Source of the DNA: Pseudanabaenales cyanobacterium
GTDB lineage: Bacteria > Cyanobacteriota > Cyanobacteriia > Phormidesmidales > Phormidesmidaceae
Assembly (NCBI GenBank): GCA_022360135.1
Contig: JAKSDM010001480.1
Location: 1 to 11,159, forward strand
DNA length: 11,159 nt
Reading direction: 5' to 3'
The position numbers and the translations under genes are program-made. The notes beneath the pieces are model-generated. The model was not told the origin of the DNA. It saw nothing but the letters and a program-made list of their open reading frames with translations, and searched no databases. This document shows, piece by piece, positions 1 to 5,696 of this stretch. Within the stretch, counting starts at the first letter, position 1, and the number at the start of each line of letters is the position of its first letter.

Positions 1-36
1 GTTTGCCCGTTGACCAGACCATGGCTGAGTAATCAT
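1..36 (-). CDS. 5' end of an unidentified gene downstream of xseB (partial)
   Basis: An ATG at 36-34 on the minus strand opens a frame that stays open to the window edge and encodes MITQPWSGQRAN (12 residues). A good Shine-Dalgarno sequence, GGGAG at 48-44, lies 7 bases before the ATG. The xseB stop ends at 51, so the gap is only 14 bases. This suggests a third gene in the xseA-xseB transcription unit. Twelve residues are too few to assign a family, and I do not recognise it. The call rests on the ribosome binding site, the open frame and the operon-like spacing. Confidence 0.55.
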   Translation of the reverse strand, partial: MITQPWSGQRAN

Positions 37-43
37 TGAATCA

Positions 44-48
44 CTCCC
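44..48 (-). promoter_or_regulatory. Shine-Dalgarno site of the partial left-edge gene
   Basis: GGGAG on the minus strand sits 7 bases upstream of the ATG at 36, between the xseB stop and that ATG. It is the main evidence that a real gene starts there, because only 12 codons are visible. Confidence 0.5.
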
Positions 49-50
49 AA

Positions 51-326
51 TTATTCATCATCTAGTACTTCAATCAGCAAATCTACCTGCTGTCGTTTCT
101 GATTCAAGAACGCTTCACACTGCTGCAATTGCTCCACCGCCGTCGTAAACCGATCAAACACATCAGCCAACCGCAGTTCACCCGTTTCCAGTTGACTTAC
201 GATCGCCTCAACCTGAGCGACCGTCGCCTCATAACTCCAGTCGGGCGGCAAGGAGGGCGCCTTGCCCTCAGATGGACTGACTTTAGAATTAATCGAATGG
301 GTTTTAGACCGAAGAGAGTCACTCAT
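51..326 (-). CDS. xseB: Exodeoxyribonuclease VII small subunit
   Basis: This is the small subunit of exonuclease VII, the cytosolic enzyme that degrades single-stranded DNA from both ends into short oligonucleotides. In the known complex several XseB chains bind the helical region of one XseA. The protein has 91 residues. Residues about 32-88 fit the XseB family: an acidic helical hairpin that includes QVEAIVSQLETGELRLAD and FDRFTTAVEQLQQCEAFL, followed by an acidic tail (VLDDE). The first ~28 residues are a polar, probably disordered extension. The ATG lies inside the end of xseA: the start and the xseA stop share the eight bases ATGAGTGA, so translation is probably coupled. Position next to xseA makes the assignment firm. 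Confidence 0.93.
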   Translation of the reverse strand: MSDSLRSKTHSINSKVSPSEGKAPSLPPDWSYEATVAQVEAIVSQLETGELRLADVFDRFTTAVEQLQQCEAFLNQKRQQVDLLIEVLDDE

Positions 327-1599
327 AAGCCCTGGGGGAAGTATCCGCTTGGTTGAGTATATCTTTGTTGGGTATCACTTCTATAATTTGCGCCTTGACT
401 TCGCCTTGGCCAAACTGTACCTGCACCGTTTGACCCATCGTCAACTCACTAGCCGCGTAAGTAATCTCGCCGGTTTCCTGGCGGACGACCGCATAACCGC
501 GTCGCAACACGGCCTCAGGATCCAGCGTAGCCAGCTTATGGTGGAGTAATTGGCAGTGCTGATTCGCCTGCTGAAACCGCTGCATAACGCTCTGAACCAG
601 TTTTTGTTTGAGCCAATCAGCAGACTGAATTTCCTGTTGAATTTGGCGATCTAGCCGTAGGCGTTGGAGCCGACTGCGCAACAGTTGGGTTTGGTCTTGG
701 GCAGTGAGTAAGTATTGACTAACCTGGTCCAGTAGCGCCGCCGCCCGCCCGTGGTGCTCAGCATACAGTTCTGTTAGCGCCGGGATTGCCTGCTCGGCTG
801 CAGCCGTGGGAGTATGGGCGCAAACATCGGCCGCCAAGTCCGCCAGAGATTCATCCCGCTGATGTCCGATACCGGCCACAACCGGAATCGGGCAAGTTGC
901 GATGGCTCGCACCACGCGCTCATCATTGAAGCAGTCCAGATCCTCAACCGCCCCGCCGCCCCGAGAGAGGATCAGCAGCTCGGCTCGGCCATCTCGCACC
1001 ACTCGATCAATCGCCTGGGCGATCGACTCAGCCGCCTGCTCCCCCTGCACAGTCGCGGCGGACAGCAACACCTGCAGTCCCGGATGACGTTGCCTCAGAG
1101 TGCGTTGGATATCTCCCCAGGCCGCTGCTTGGGCAGACGTGACAACGGCAAGGGTTTGAGCATAGGACGGCAACGGTCGTTTGCGTTCTGGAGCGAACAA
1201 TCCTTCCGCCGCTAAGCGATCGCGCAATTGACGATGCCGCAATGCGCGTAAGCCTTCCCCGGCGGGTAGTATTTGCCAGACAACGAGTTGGTAGCTGCCG
1301 CGTTGAGCATAGAGTCGAATCTGTCCCAGAACCGTCACTTGCTCACCCACATCAGGCAGCGTCGTCAATTGGCCGATCAGATTGCGCCAGACGATACAGC
1401 TGATGGAGGCTTTACCCTTGGGATCTTGCAGGGTGAAGAAGCATCCACTGGGACGCTGATTGGCGCTAGATATCTCTCCTGTCACCCATACCTTTCGAAG
1501 TTGATCATCTTCCTCCAGCAATGCCTTGATGTAATCAGTCAACCCCTCAACGCTCAGGGCAAAGCTGGAAGTTAAAGGGCCGGTTACAGGAAGATTCAT
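319..1599 (-). CDS. xseA: Exodeoxyribonuclease VII large subunit
   Basis: This is the catalytic subunit of exonuclease VII, which degrades single-stranded DNA and acts in recombination and repair. It has 426 residues, normal to slightly short for the family. Residues about 14-112 form the OB-fold DNA-binding domain (LSVEGLTDYIKALLEED, VWVTGEISSAN, FFTLQDP). The nuclease domain follows, with PLPSYAQTLAVVTS, a WGDI motif (161-164), LILSRGGGAVEDL (209-221), and GIGHQRDESLAD (243-254) leading to AHTPTAAAEQA. A long helical coiled-coil arm (about 275-375) ends in the family's C-terminal motif AVLRRGYAVV. All expected motifs are present. No Shine-Dalgarno site precedes the ATG; the leader there is a C-rich tract, the complement of the G-rich element at 1612-1635. 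The stop overlaps xseB. Confidence 0.96.
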   Translation of the reverse strand: MNLPVTGPLTSSFALSVEGLTDYIKALLEEDDQLRKVWVTGEISSANQRPSGCFFTLQDPKGKASISCIVWRNLIGQLTTLPDVGEQVTVLGQIRLYAQRGSYQLVVWQILPAGEGLRALRHRQLRDRLAAEGLFAPERKRPLPSYAQTLAVVTSAQAAAWGDIQRTLRQRHPGLQVLLSAATVQGEQAAESIAQAIDRVVRDGRAELLILSRGGGAVEDLDCFNDERVVRAIATCPIPVVAGIGHQRDESLADLAADVCAHTPTAAAEQAIPALTELYAEHHGRAAALLDQVSQYLLTAQDQTQLLRSRLQRLRLDRQIQQEIQSADWLKQKLVQSVMQRFQQANQHCQLLHHKLATLDPEAVLRRGYAVVRQETGEITYAASELTMGQTVQVQFGQGEVKAQIIEVIPNKDILNQADTSPRAYE

Positions 1600-1611
1600 C
1601 AGTCAGTGAAA

Positions 1612-1635
1612 GGGGGTGGGGGGTAGGGTGGGGGG
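1612..1635 (+). other. G-quadruplex-type tract just upstream of xseA
   Basis: On the plus strand four guanine runs of 5, 6, 3 and 6 bases are separated by loops of only T, TA and T. This fits the standard intramolecular G-quadruplex pattern with very short loops. It lies 12 bases before the xseA ATG (1599), where a ribosome binding site would normally be. Because xseA is on the minus strand, the xseA message carries the C-rich complement, and the G-rich strand is the template. Folding is inferred from the sequence pattern alone. Confidence 0.7.
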
Positions 1636-1700
1636 AAAGTCAGGGATGAGTCATGCGTAATGCTTCATTCACTCAAAAATCATCATACCCCTGAAATCAG

Positions 1701-1728
1701 TACATATGTATAGAATGATTCTTGTCAA
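1701..1728 (-). promoter_or_regulatory. Candidate sigma-70 type promoter for xseA-xseB
   Basis: On the minus strand a perfect TTGACA (1728-1723) is followed after 16 bases by TATGTA (1706-1701), a weak -10 match. The start would be near 1694, giving a leader of about 95 bases that includes the C-rich complement of the quadruplex tract. The -35 box is convincing and the -10 is not. The same spot holds a 10-base palindrome, TACATATGTA (1701-1710). Confidence 0.35.
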
Positions 1729-1757
1729 ACCCTAATAGCGGTTGTAATTTGCATGGA

Positions 1758-1794
1758 CTACACCCTACACCCTCTACACCCTACACCCTACACC
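1758..1794. repeat. Heptamer tandem repeat (CTACACC)5
   Basis: Five copies of CTACACC lie at 1758-1764, 1765-1771, 1774-1780, 1781-1787 and 1788-1794, with an extra CT at 1772-1773, and a CTCCCT tail follows. Short tandemly repeated heptamers in non-coding DNA are a known feature of filamentous cyanobacteria (STRR sequences). The minus strand reads as repeated GGGTGTA and, counting the tail, has six GGG runs with loops of 1 to 6 bases, so it could also form a G-quadruplex. It lies between the hydrolase stop (1865) and xseA, upstream of the candidate promoter. Confidence 0.85.
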
Positions 1795-1864
1795 CTCCCT
1801 TCACTGAAAGGTATTCTCCCTCCCTAAGCGGACATTACTGGCGCATCTGTTCACTATTGAGGAT

Positions 1865-2743
1865 TTAATCAACACACAAAAAATGCAGCAGCTCTCGGTT
1901 TACGGTCTGAGGAACTTCCTGCTGAATCCAATGACCACACTGAGAGACTCGTTTCAATTCAAAAGGCGCTGAAACAAATTTCTCAATCCCTTCTACCATT
2001 CCCTGACCTAAGAGGGTGTCCTCTTCTCCCCACAATACCAGGGTCGGCGCAGTCACCGGTTTGAGCAGGCGGTTCGAATGACGACCCCAGAATTGCCCAG
2101 AGAGAAATTGGCGATAGTAATTCATAGCAGCTGCGATCGCGCCCGGTTTTCGCAGGGCTGCCTGGTAAAGCTCCGTATCTTGAGTTGTAAACGCGCCCTT
2201 GCGAATCGCCTGCCTTTGAAAGCGATTTGTGACCAGATCCCGTAGATTATTCTGGATCAGCCACTCGGGTAATCCTGGAATTTGTAGCGCCAAGAGATAG
2301 ATGCTCCAGCGGAGCTGATCTAAATTGCTAAAGAATTCCTGACGAAATCGGTGAGGATGAGGGGCGTTTAAGATCACTAAACGCCTCAGAGTCTGCGGAC
2401 ATCTTTGGGCTAGACGCCAGGCAATAGTTCCTCCCCAGTCATGACCAACCACATGGGCCTGTGAATACCCCAAGCCTTTAATCAAACCCTGAATATCTTG
2501 ACTCAACGTATCTAAGTCGTAGCCATTGCTCGGTTTTTCTGAGTCATTATATCCACGCAAATCGGGAGCGACAACTTTGAAGTGACGAGCCAAAGCTGGA
2601 ATTTGACGCCGCCAAGAATACCAAAACTCCAGAAAACCATGCAGCAAAACGACTAATTCACCGTCGCCTTGGGTGACACAGTGGAGGCGAACTTGGTTGG
2701 TTTCAACAAATTGGTGTTGCCATCCAGTTTTTATGGCAAGCAT
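1865..2743 (-). CDS. Alpha/beta hydrolase, epoxide hydrolase-like
   Basis: A cytosolic alpha/beta-hydrolase of 292 residues without signal peptide or membrane segment. It most resembles epoxide hydrolases, which open epoxides to diols. The fold is complete: HGFLEFWYSWR (35-45) after strand 3, PDLRGYNDSEKP (60-71), the nucleophile elbow GHDWGG (100-105, nucleophile D102), a lid region (about 130-225) with candidate ring-opening tyrosines Y149 and Y209 or Y210, the acid LWGEED (D242) and the base CGHWIQQE (H271). The aspartate nucleophile separates it from serine esterases. The aromatic residue in the HGF motif fits epoxide hydrolases better than haloalkane dehalogenases, which usually have HGN. 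One oddity is that the usual HGxP motif reads HGFL here. The physiological substrate cannot be read from the sequence. It lies in the same direction as xseA but 265 bases away, so it is probably a separate unit. Confidence 0.85.
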   Translation of the reverse strand: MLAIKTGWQHQFVETNQVRLHCVTQGDGELVVLLHGFLEFWYSWRRQIPALARHFKVVAPDLRGYNDSEKPSNGYDLDTLSQDIQGLIKGLGYSQAHVVGHDWGGTIAWRLAQRCPQTLRRLVILNAPHPHRFRQEFFSNLDQLRWSIYLLALQIPGLPEWLIQNNLRDLVTNRFQRQAIRKGAFTTQDTELYQAALRKPGAIAAAMNYYRQFLSGQFWGRHSNRLLKPVTAPTLVLWGEEDTLLGQGMVEGIEKFVSAPFELKRVSQCGHWIQQEVPQTVNRELLHFLCVD

Positions 2744-3103
2744 AGAGTTATCTAGAAATGAACATTCTCAGCGCTGCGATCTAGGGTCAGGTGCCGCTAA
2801 AAGCCAGAGCCAGCCTCAATTACTGAGCAATCTTCAGAGAATAGCCGATAAGATCAGGATTTTATTCGAGCAAGACTTGACTTTTATTGATGTAACTTAT
2901 TGGCGCAACCAGGAACGCTGCGATAGGAAGGAGCTTAGAAATCAAGTCCTACTCTAGGAATACACATATCCCAATGTGATATAAGATACAATGTATAATA
3001 CAATAATGGCTGTAATTGCTGAATAGCCCAATTTATCAGATGACCAAAGCTGTTTAACAACTGGATAGTCACAAGCGCAGCCAACAAGTTACAGAGAAAG
3101 TGG
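2744..3103. other. Intergenic region between the hydrolase and DUF1815 genes
   Basis: This 360-base gap lies upstream of the hydrolase and downstream of the DUF1815 gene, both on the minus strand, so it should hold the hydrolase promoter and the end of the DUF1815 transcript. The stretch 2960-3010 is very AT-rich, with short inverted repeats such as ATATC/GATAT (around CCAATGT) and TACA/TGTA. I find no clear -35/-10 pair and no strong hairpin followed by a U run. A plus-strand open frame (2673-2957) crosses part of it but looks random. Confidence 0.5.
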
Positions 3104-3448
3104 CTAAGCTTGCTGTACAGTCGTTAACGGGTAGTCTAACGGTTTAATCTGATACTTAATTAGATTGGCTAATTCTTGAAGTTGGCTGATCGCTTCAGCC
3201 CCTTCTAACTTCATGAGTTCGCGATCATCTCGCATCTCAGTCCAAGTAATCCCATAGTCAGACACCAGAAAGCGAATCAAGTGGTTACCGCCTAAGCTAA
3301 CCATGAAAGATGCGCTATTCATCTGTCCGCCACAGGTGTAACAAGAAGCCAAATACCCCCTATTCTCTAGCACGGTGGCTAAAGCCTGGAGATTCATGAC
3401 TAAATCTTGAACGAATTGGCGGTGCTGCTCCGCGAGTCTGACGAACAT
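3104..3448 (-). CDS. DUF1815 family protein
   Basis: A conserved hypothetical protein of 114 residues whose sequence I recognise as the cyanobacterial DUF1815 family; its function is not known to me. It starts MFVRLAEQHRQFVQDLVMNL, a helical N-terminus. It continues with a CYTCG motif (C36 and C39, a CxxC pair), a probable beta region (SASFMVSLGGNHLIRFLVSD), TWTEMRDDRELMKLEGAEAI, and a final helix (QLQELANLIKYQ). There is no signal peptide or membrane segment, so it is probably cytosolic. I place the start at 3448 rather than at the longer frame's ATG at 3469, because AGGAGG lies 6 bases before 3448 and the extra residues (MVMRRTS) overlap that site. Confidence 0.85.
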   Translation of the reverse strand: MFVRLAEQHRQFVQDLVMNLQALATVLENRGYLASCYTCGGQMNSASFMVSLGGNHLIRFLVSDYGITWTEMRDDRELMKLEGAEAISQLQELANLIKYQIKPLDYPLTTVQQA

Positions 3449-3454
3449 ACTTGT

Positions 3455-3460
3455 CCTCCT
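3455..3460 (-). promoter_or_regulatory. Strong Shine-Dalgarno site that fixes the DUF1815 start
   Basis: AGGAGG on the minus strand lies 6 bases before the ATG at 3448. It is the best ribosome binding site in the window and falls inside the longer open frame that begins at 3469, which argues against the longer start. High expression is a reasonable inference. Confidence 0.7.
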
Positions 3461-3676
3461 CATCACCATACTTTACATTGTAAGGCTTCCTTTAATAATT
3501 TCTTAATTATCTTTAAGGAGACATCTAGTTGAATGACCCACTTTCTGGTCCTCATGATTTATCAAACGAGTGAGTAAAAAGCAATCTGTCTTTAGTTTTA
3601 GCCCACGAACTAAATTGTAGGCCGTTTAAGCCAGTATACTTTAACAACTCCTCAAGAACTTGAGCGAATGATGTTG

Positions 3677-3889
3677 TCAAACGACTTCCCATAAGCCTAG
3701 CCAAGGCCCCAGGAAACGGATGGTAAACCATGATACAAGAGCGACGATGATACCAATCCAGGCCCCTCGATTCGCCCATCGATAAAACGTGAGGAGTTGG
3801 GATTTAGTAATTGGCAGCCAAGGAAAAATAGGACTTTCTTTCCCATATTGCTCTCCTAAGAGTTCTTGGCGACGTTTGGATTCCCCCAT
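3677..3889 (-). CDS. DUF2839 family small membrane protein
   Basis: A 70-residue protein that I recognise as the cyanobacterial DUF2839 family; its function is unknown. The N-terminus is charged (MGESKRRQELLGEQYG) and is followed by FPWLPITKSQ. A single hydrophobic segment runs from about residue 42 to 60 (RGAWIGIIVALVSWFTIRFLG), and the C-terminus is short and tryptophan-rich. The charge pattern suggests a one-pass membrane protein with the basic end in the cytosol. The start is supported by GAGGA about 8 bases upstream. The gene lies 64 bases after the helicase-like gene on the same strand, but a TATAAT box in that gap suggests it can be transcribed separately. Confidence 0.82.
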   Translation of the reverse strand: MGESKRRQELLGEQYGKESPIFPWLPITKSQLLTFYRWANRGAWIGIIVALVSWFTIRFLGPWLGLWEVV

Positions 3890-3916
3890 CTTTCAAATCC
3901 TCTGAAAAACTAAAAT

Positions 3917-3922
3917 ATTATA
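3917..3922 (-). promoter_or_regulatory. Consensus -10 box upstream of the DUF2839 gene
   Basis: A perfect TATAAT on the minus strand (3922-3917) sits about 28 bases upstream of the ATG at 3889, in the gap after the helicase-like gene. I see no good -35 hexamer at 16 to 18 bases, so this is a -10 candidate only. Confidence 0.4.
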
Positions 3923-3953
3923 TAGAGCGCTTCAATTGTGAGTTTAATACATC

Positions 3954-5507
3954 TTAGTCCAGTACTTTACACTGTGAGTCGTTAAACCAGTTCACGTCAA
4001 TGTAATTGGTGCGGGCGGCGGGGCTCAAAGCAGATAGGATCTGACGACCATAGCTGCGGTAATTTACCCGATTATCCAGCAGAGCGACGATTCCTTGAGC
4101 ATTCCTAACGGGTGCGATCGCCCGCTGTAGCTCACTTAAGGCTTCCGGTAACAGGTACAGCCGGAACCAATCCTGTCTTCGCCGCTTATAGTGAGCAACT
4201 CGACTGGCCACAAGCGGGTTTTCCAAGGACGGAATCGGAAGTGTTGCAATAATTAACAACTGAGGTGCTGGAAAAACACCCTGATGGTCTCGCCAAAATT
4301 CCCAACCCGTCACCAAAATCCCATTATCATCAGGACAAGTTTTTTCAACCTGCACCCGTGACCCAAATTCCGCAGCTAGCATTGAGCCGACTTGAGCTTT
4401 CAGGGGCATATCTCCCACTACCACAACGGTGGGTCCCTGGATCGGAGCGCCTGCTGTCAGCAGGGCATGAATCTCCTGCATCAGTGCAGCTTGAAATTCG
4501 CTGGTGTTGGGCATCGGCAAGTGATCAGGCAAATAAAGCTGAATCACCTCTTGCTGACGGTCTAGTGAGAATTTTAAGCAGGTTAAGTCGCCCAGCCCTA
4601 AGCGTTGACGATATACCGGCGCTTTCACCTCTTGATCGATAGCTGCGCCGATTAGCACCAAGGGTTGCTGCGGCCATATTTGAGATAGGGTTGAGGCAAT
4701 TTCTATGGGACCGCAATGAAGGCTAAACTGGCCTTGGCGACGGGCGATTGTCGCCCAGATGAGCTTCTCTGCCTGGTGAAAGCATCGCCAAAACTGACGC
4801 CATTGCTCAGGCATCCCTGAGTTAGCCAGGATTAATCCTGAGTCATCGGATTGGAGTCCTTCATAGAGATCGCTCAAAGTCTGCTGCTCTGGACCATCAA
4901 CCAAATGGCAGTTGTAAGGATTGGTTGGATGTTGGAACACGGCCCGGGTCAGTTTTACCCGAATATCTCGAATCAGGTTTTGGTGGCCAGGATAAGCCAA
5001 CATCAGGGTATCCCAGTCCAGTCCACCAATCTCTGCGGTCAGTTGCTTTCGCACCCAAGCTTCCAAATCGTCCACCCCATCCAACAGGGTCGGCACGCCA
5101 TCCGGAAAACGGCTCTGAGTGGTTAGCCGATCGGCGAGCCATGCCTGGGGAGATGTTAACAAGAGCCCCTTAAATTCTGGATCGGGCCAGTGATCGCTGA
5201 CATGAACTGGCTTCAGGATTGGCATCCACTGCCGCAGCCGAGGAATTTCCACCATCAGCACCCGTTGACGCATCGTCTCAGGCAATACCAAAACAACCGG
5301 CTCCGGCCATAGCAAGACAGGCATTAGATAGCTCAACCGATACCGTCCGTGATAAGCAGAAGAGCTACCCGCTTGGATTAAGGCGCTGCGCCCCAAGCGC
5401 AGCGCTCTGGCGACCAGGCGCGCCATGGTCAAATGGTGGGGCCAGTAAGGCTCCCCCTGCTCCCGCAAAAACGCTCGCAGTCGCTGATGAACTTCCGCCT
5501 CAATCAC
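3954..5507 (-). CDS. DinG-like superfamily 2 helicase with degenerate catalytic motifs
   Basis: About 517 residues, related end to end to DinG/XPD-type helicases; similar cyanobacterial proteins are usually annotated ATP-dependent DNA helicase. Residues are numbered from the GTG at 5507. The Walker A region reads AGSSSAYHGRYRLSYL (46-61) and lacks GKT. The DEAH position reads LLDGVDDLE (141-149). Motif III-like LVLIGAAI (283-290) replaces a TSATL-type motif. The helicase C2 motif reads TGWEFWRDHQ (400-409), without the usual EGVD, and is followed by a well conserved LPIPSLENPLVASR. Motif VI reads QRAIAPVR (461-468), with alanine where the arginine finger is expected. No cysteines lie between the Walker A and DEAH regions, so the iron-sulphur cluster is also absent. 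ATPase activity looks unlikely; a binding or scaffold role is inference. Start: the frame is open to a GTG at 5582 with an ATG at 5561, but I recall homologues beginning (M)IEAEVHQ, matching the GTG at 5507. Confidence 0.75.
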   Translation of the reverse strand: MIEAEVHQRLRAFLREQGEPYWPHHLTMARLVARALRLGRSALIQAGSSSAYHGRYRLSYLMPVLLWPEPVVLVLPETMRQRVLMVEIPRLRQWMPILKPVHVSDHWPDPEFKGLLLTSPQAWLADRLTTQSRFPDGVPTLLDGVDDLEAWVRKQLTAEIGGLDWDTLMLAYPGHQNLIRDIRVKLTRAVFQHPTNPYNCHLVDGPEQQTLSDLYEGLQSDDSGLILANSGMPEQWRQFWRCFHQAEKLIWATIARRQGQFSLHCGPIEIASTLSQIWPQQPLVLIGAAIDQEVKAPVYRQRLGLGDLTCLKFSLDRQQEVIQLYLPDHLPMPNTSEFQAALMQEIHALLTAGAPIQGPTVVVVGDMPLKAQVGSMLAAEFGSRVQVEKTCPDDNGILVTGWEFWRDHQGVFPAPQLLIIATLPIPSLENPLVASRVAHYKRRRQDWFRLYLLPEALSELQRAIAPVRNAQGIVALLDNRVNYRSYGRQILSALSPAARTNYIDVNWFNDSQCKVLD

Positions 5508-5652
5508 AGGTCTGTTGCTCAGAAGTACAGCACAATGACCTTCATTGTGACACAAGCCCATGGTTTCCCCCAGTGACGACACTCACCAAAGCCGGTGTAA
5601 GGGCTGAAAAAGATAGATTGAGCCGGAATTTTCGAGCTGAAGCAGCGCCCCT

Positions 5653-5680
5653 TTGCCAGTACTATATCCATGTTTAGAAT
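5653..5680 (+). promoter_or_regulatory. Candidate tyrA promoter
   Basis: TTGCCA (5653-5658) and TAGAAT (5675-5680) are separated by 16 bases, each one mismatch from the sigma-70 consensus. The predicted start is near 5687, leaving a leader of about 10 bases before the tyrA ATG at 5697. That short leader fits the lack of a clear Shine-Dalgarno sequence. Confidence 0.5.
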
Positions 5681-5696
5681 GGGATAAAGTTGGCGT

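Noticed and set aside
814..1215. 133-codon plus-strand open frame inside xseA
   Set aside because: It is antisense to well-conserved xseA motifs, has no recognisable domain, and its arginine/serine/histidine-rich content is typical of shadow frames in GC-richer DNA.
1758..1794. Possible CRISPR array
   Set aside because: The repeat unit is 7 bases with no spacers between copies, and no cas genes are nearby. It is a simple heptamer array.
2673..2957. 94-codon plus-strand open frame from the hydrolase 5' end into the gap
   Set aside because: It starts antisense inside the hydrolase gene, has no domain or ribosome binding site, and its composition looks random.
3552..3779. 75-codon minus-strand open frame overlapping the 3' part of the DUF2839 gene
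   Set aside because: It shares 103 bases with DUF2839 in another frame, lacks a ribosome binding site, and its sequence is not recognisable. The part beyond 3677 looks like ordinary intergenic DNA.
5219..5677. 152-codon plus-strand open frame antisense to the helicase-like gene
   Set aside because: It is low-complexity (alanine/proline-rich), lies opposite a conserved protein, has no family resemblance, and runs into the tyrA promoter region.
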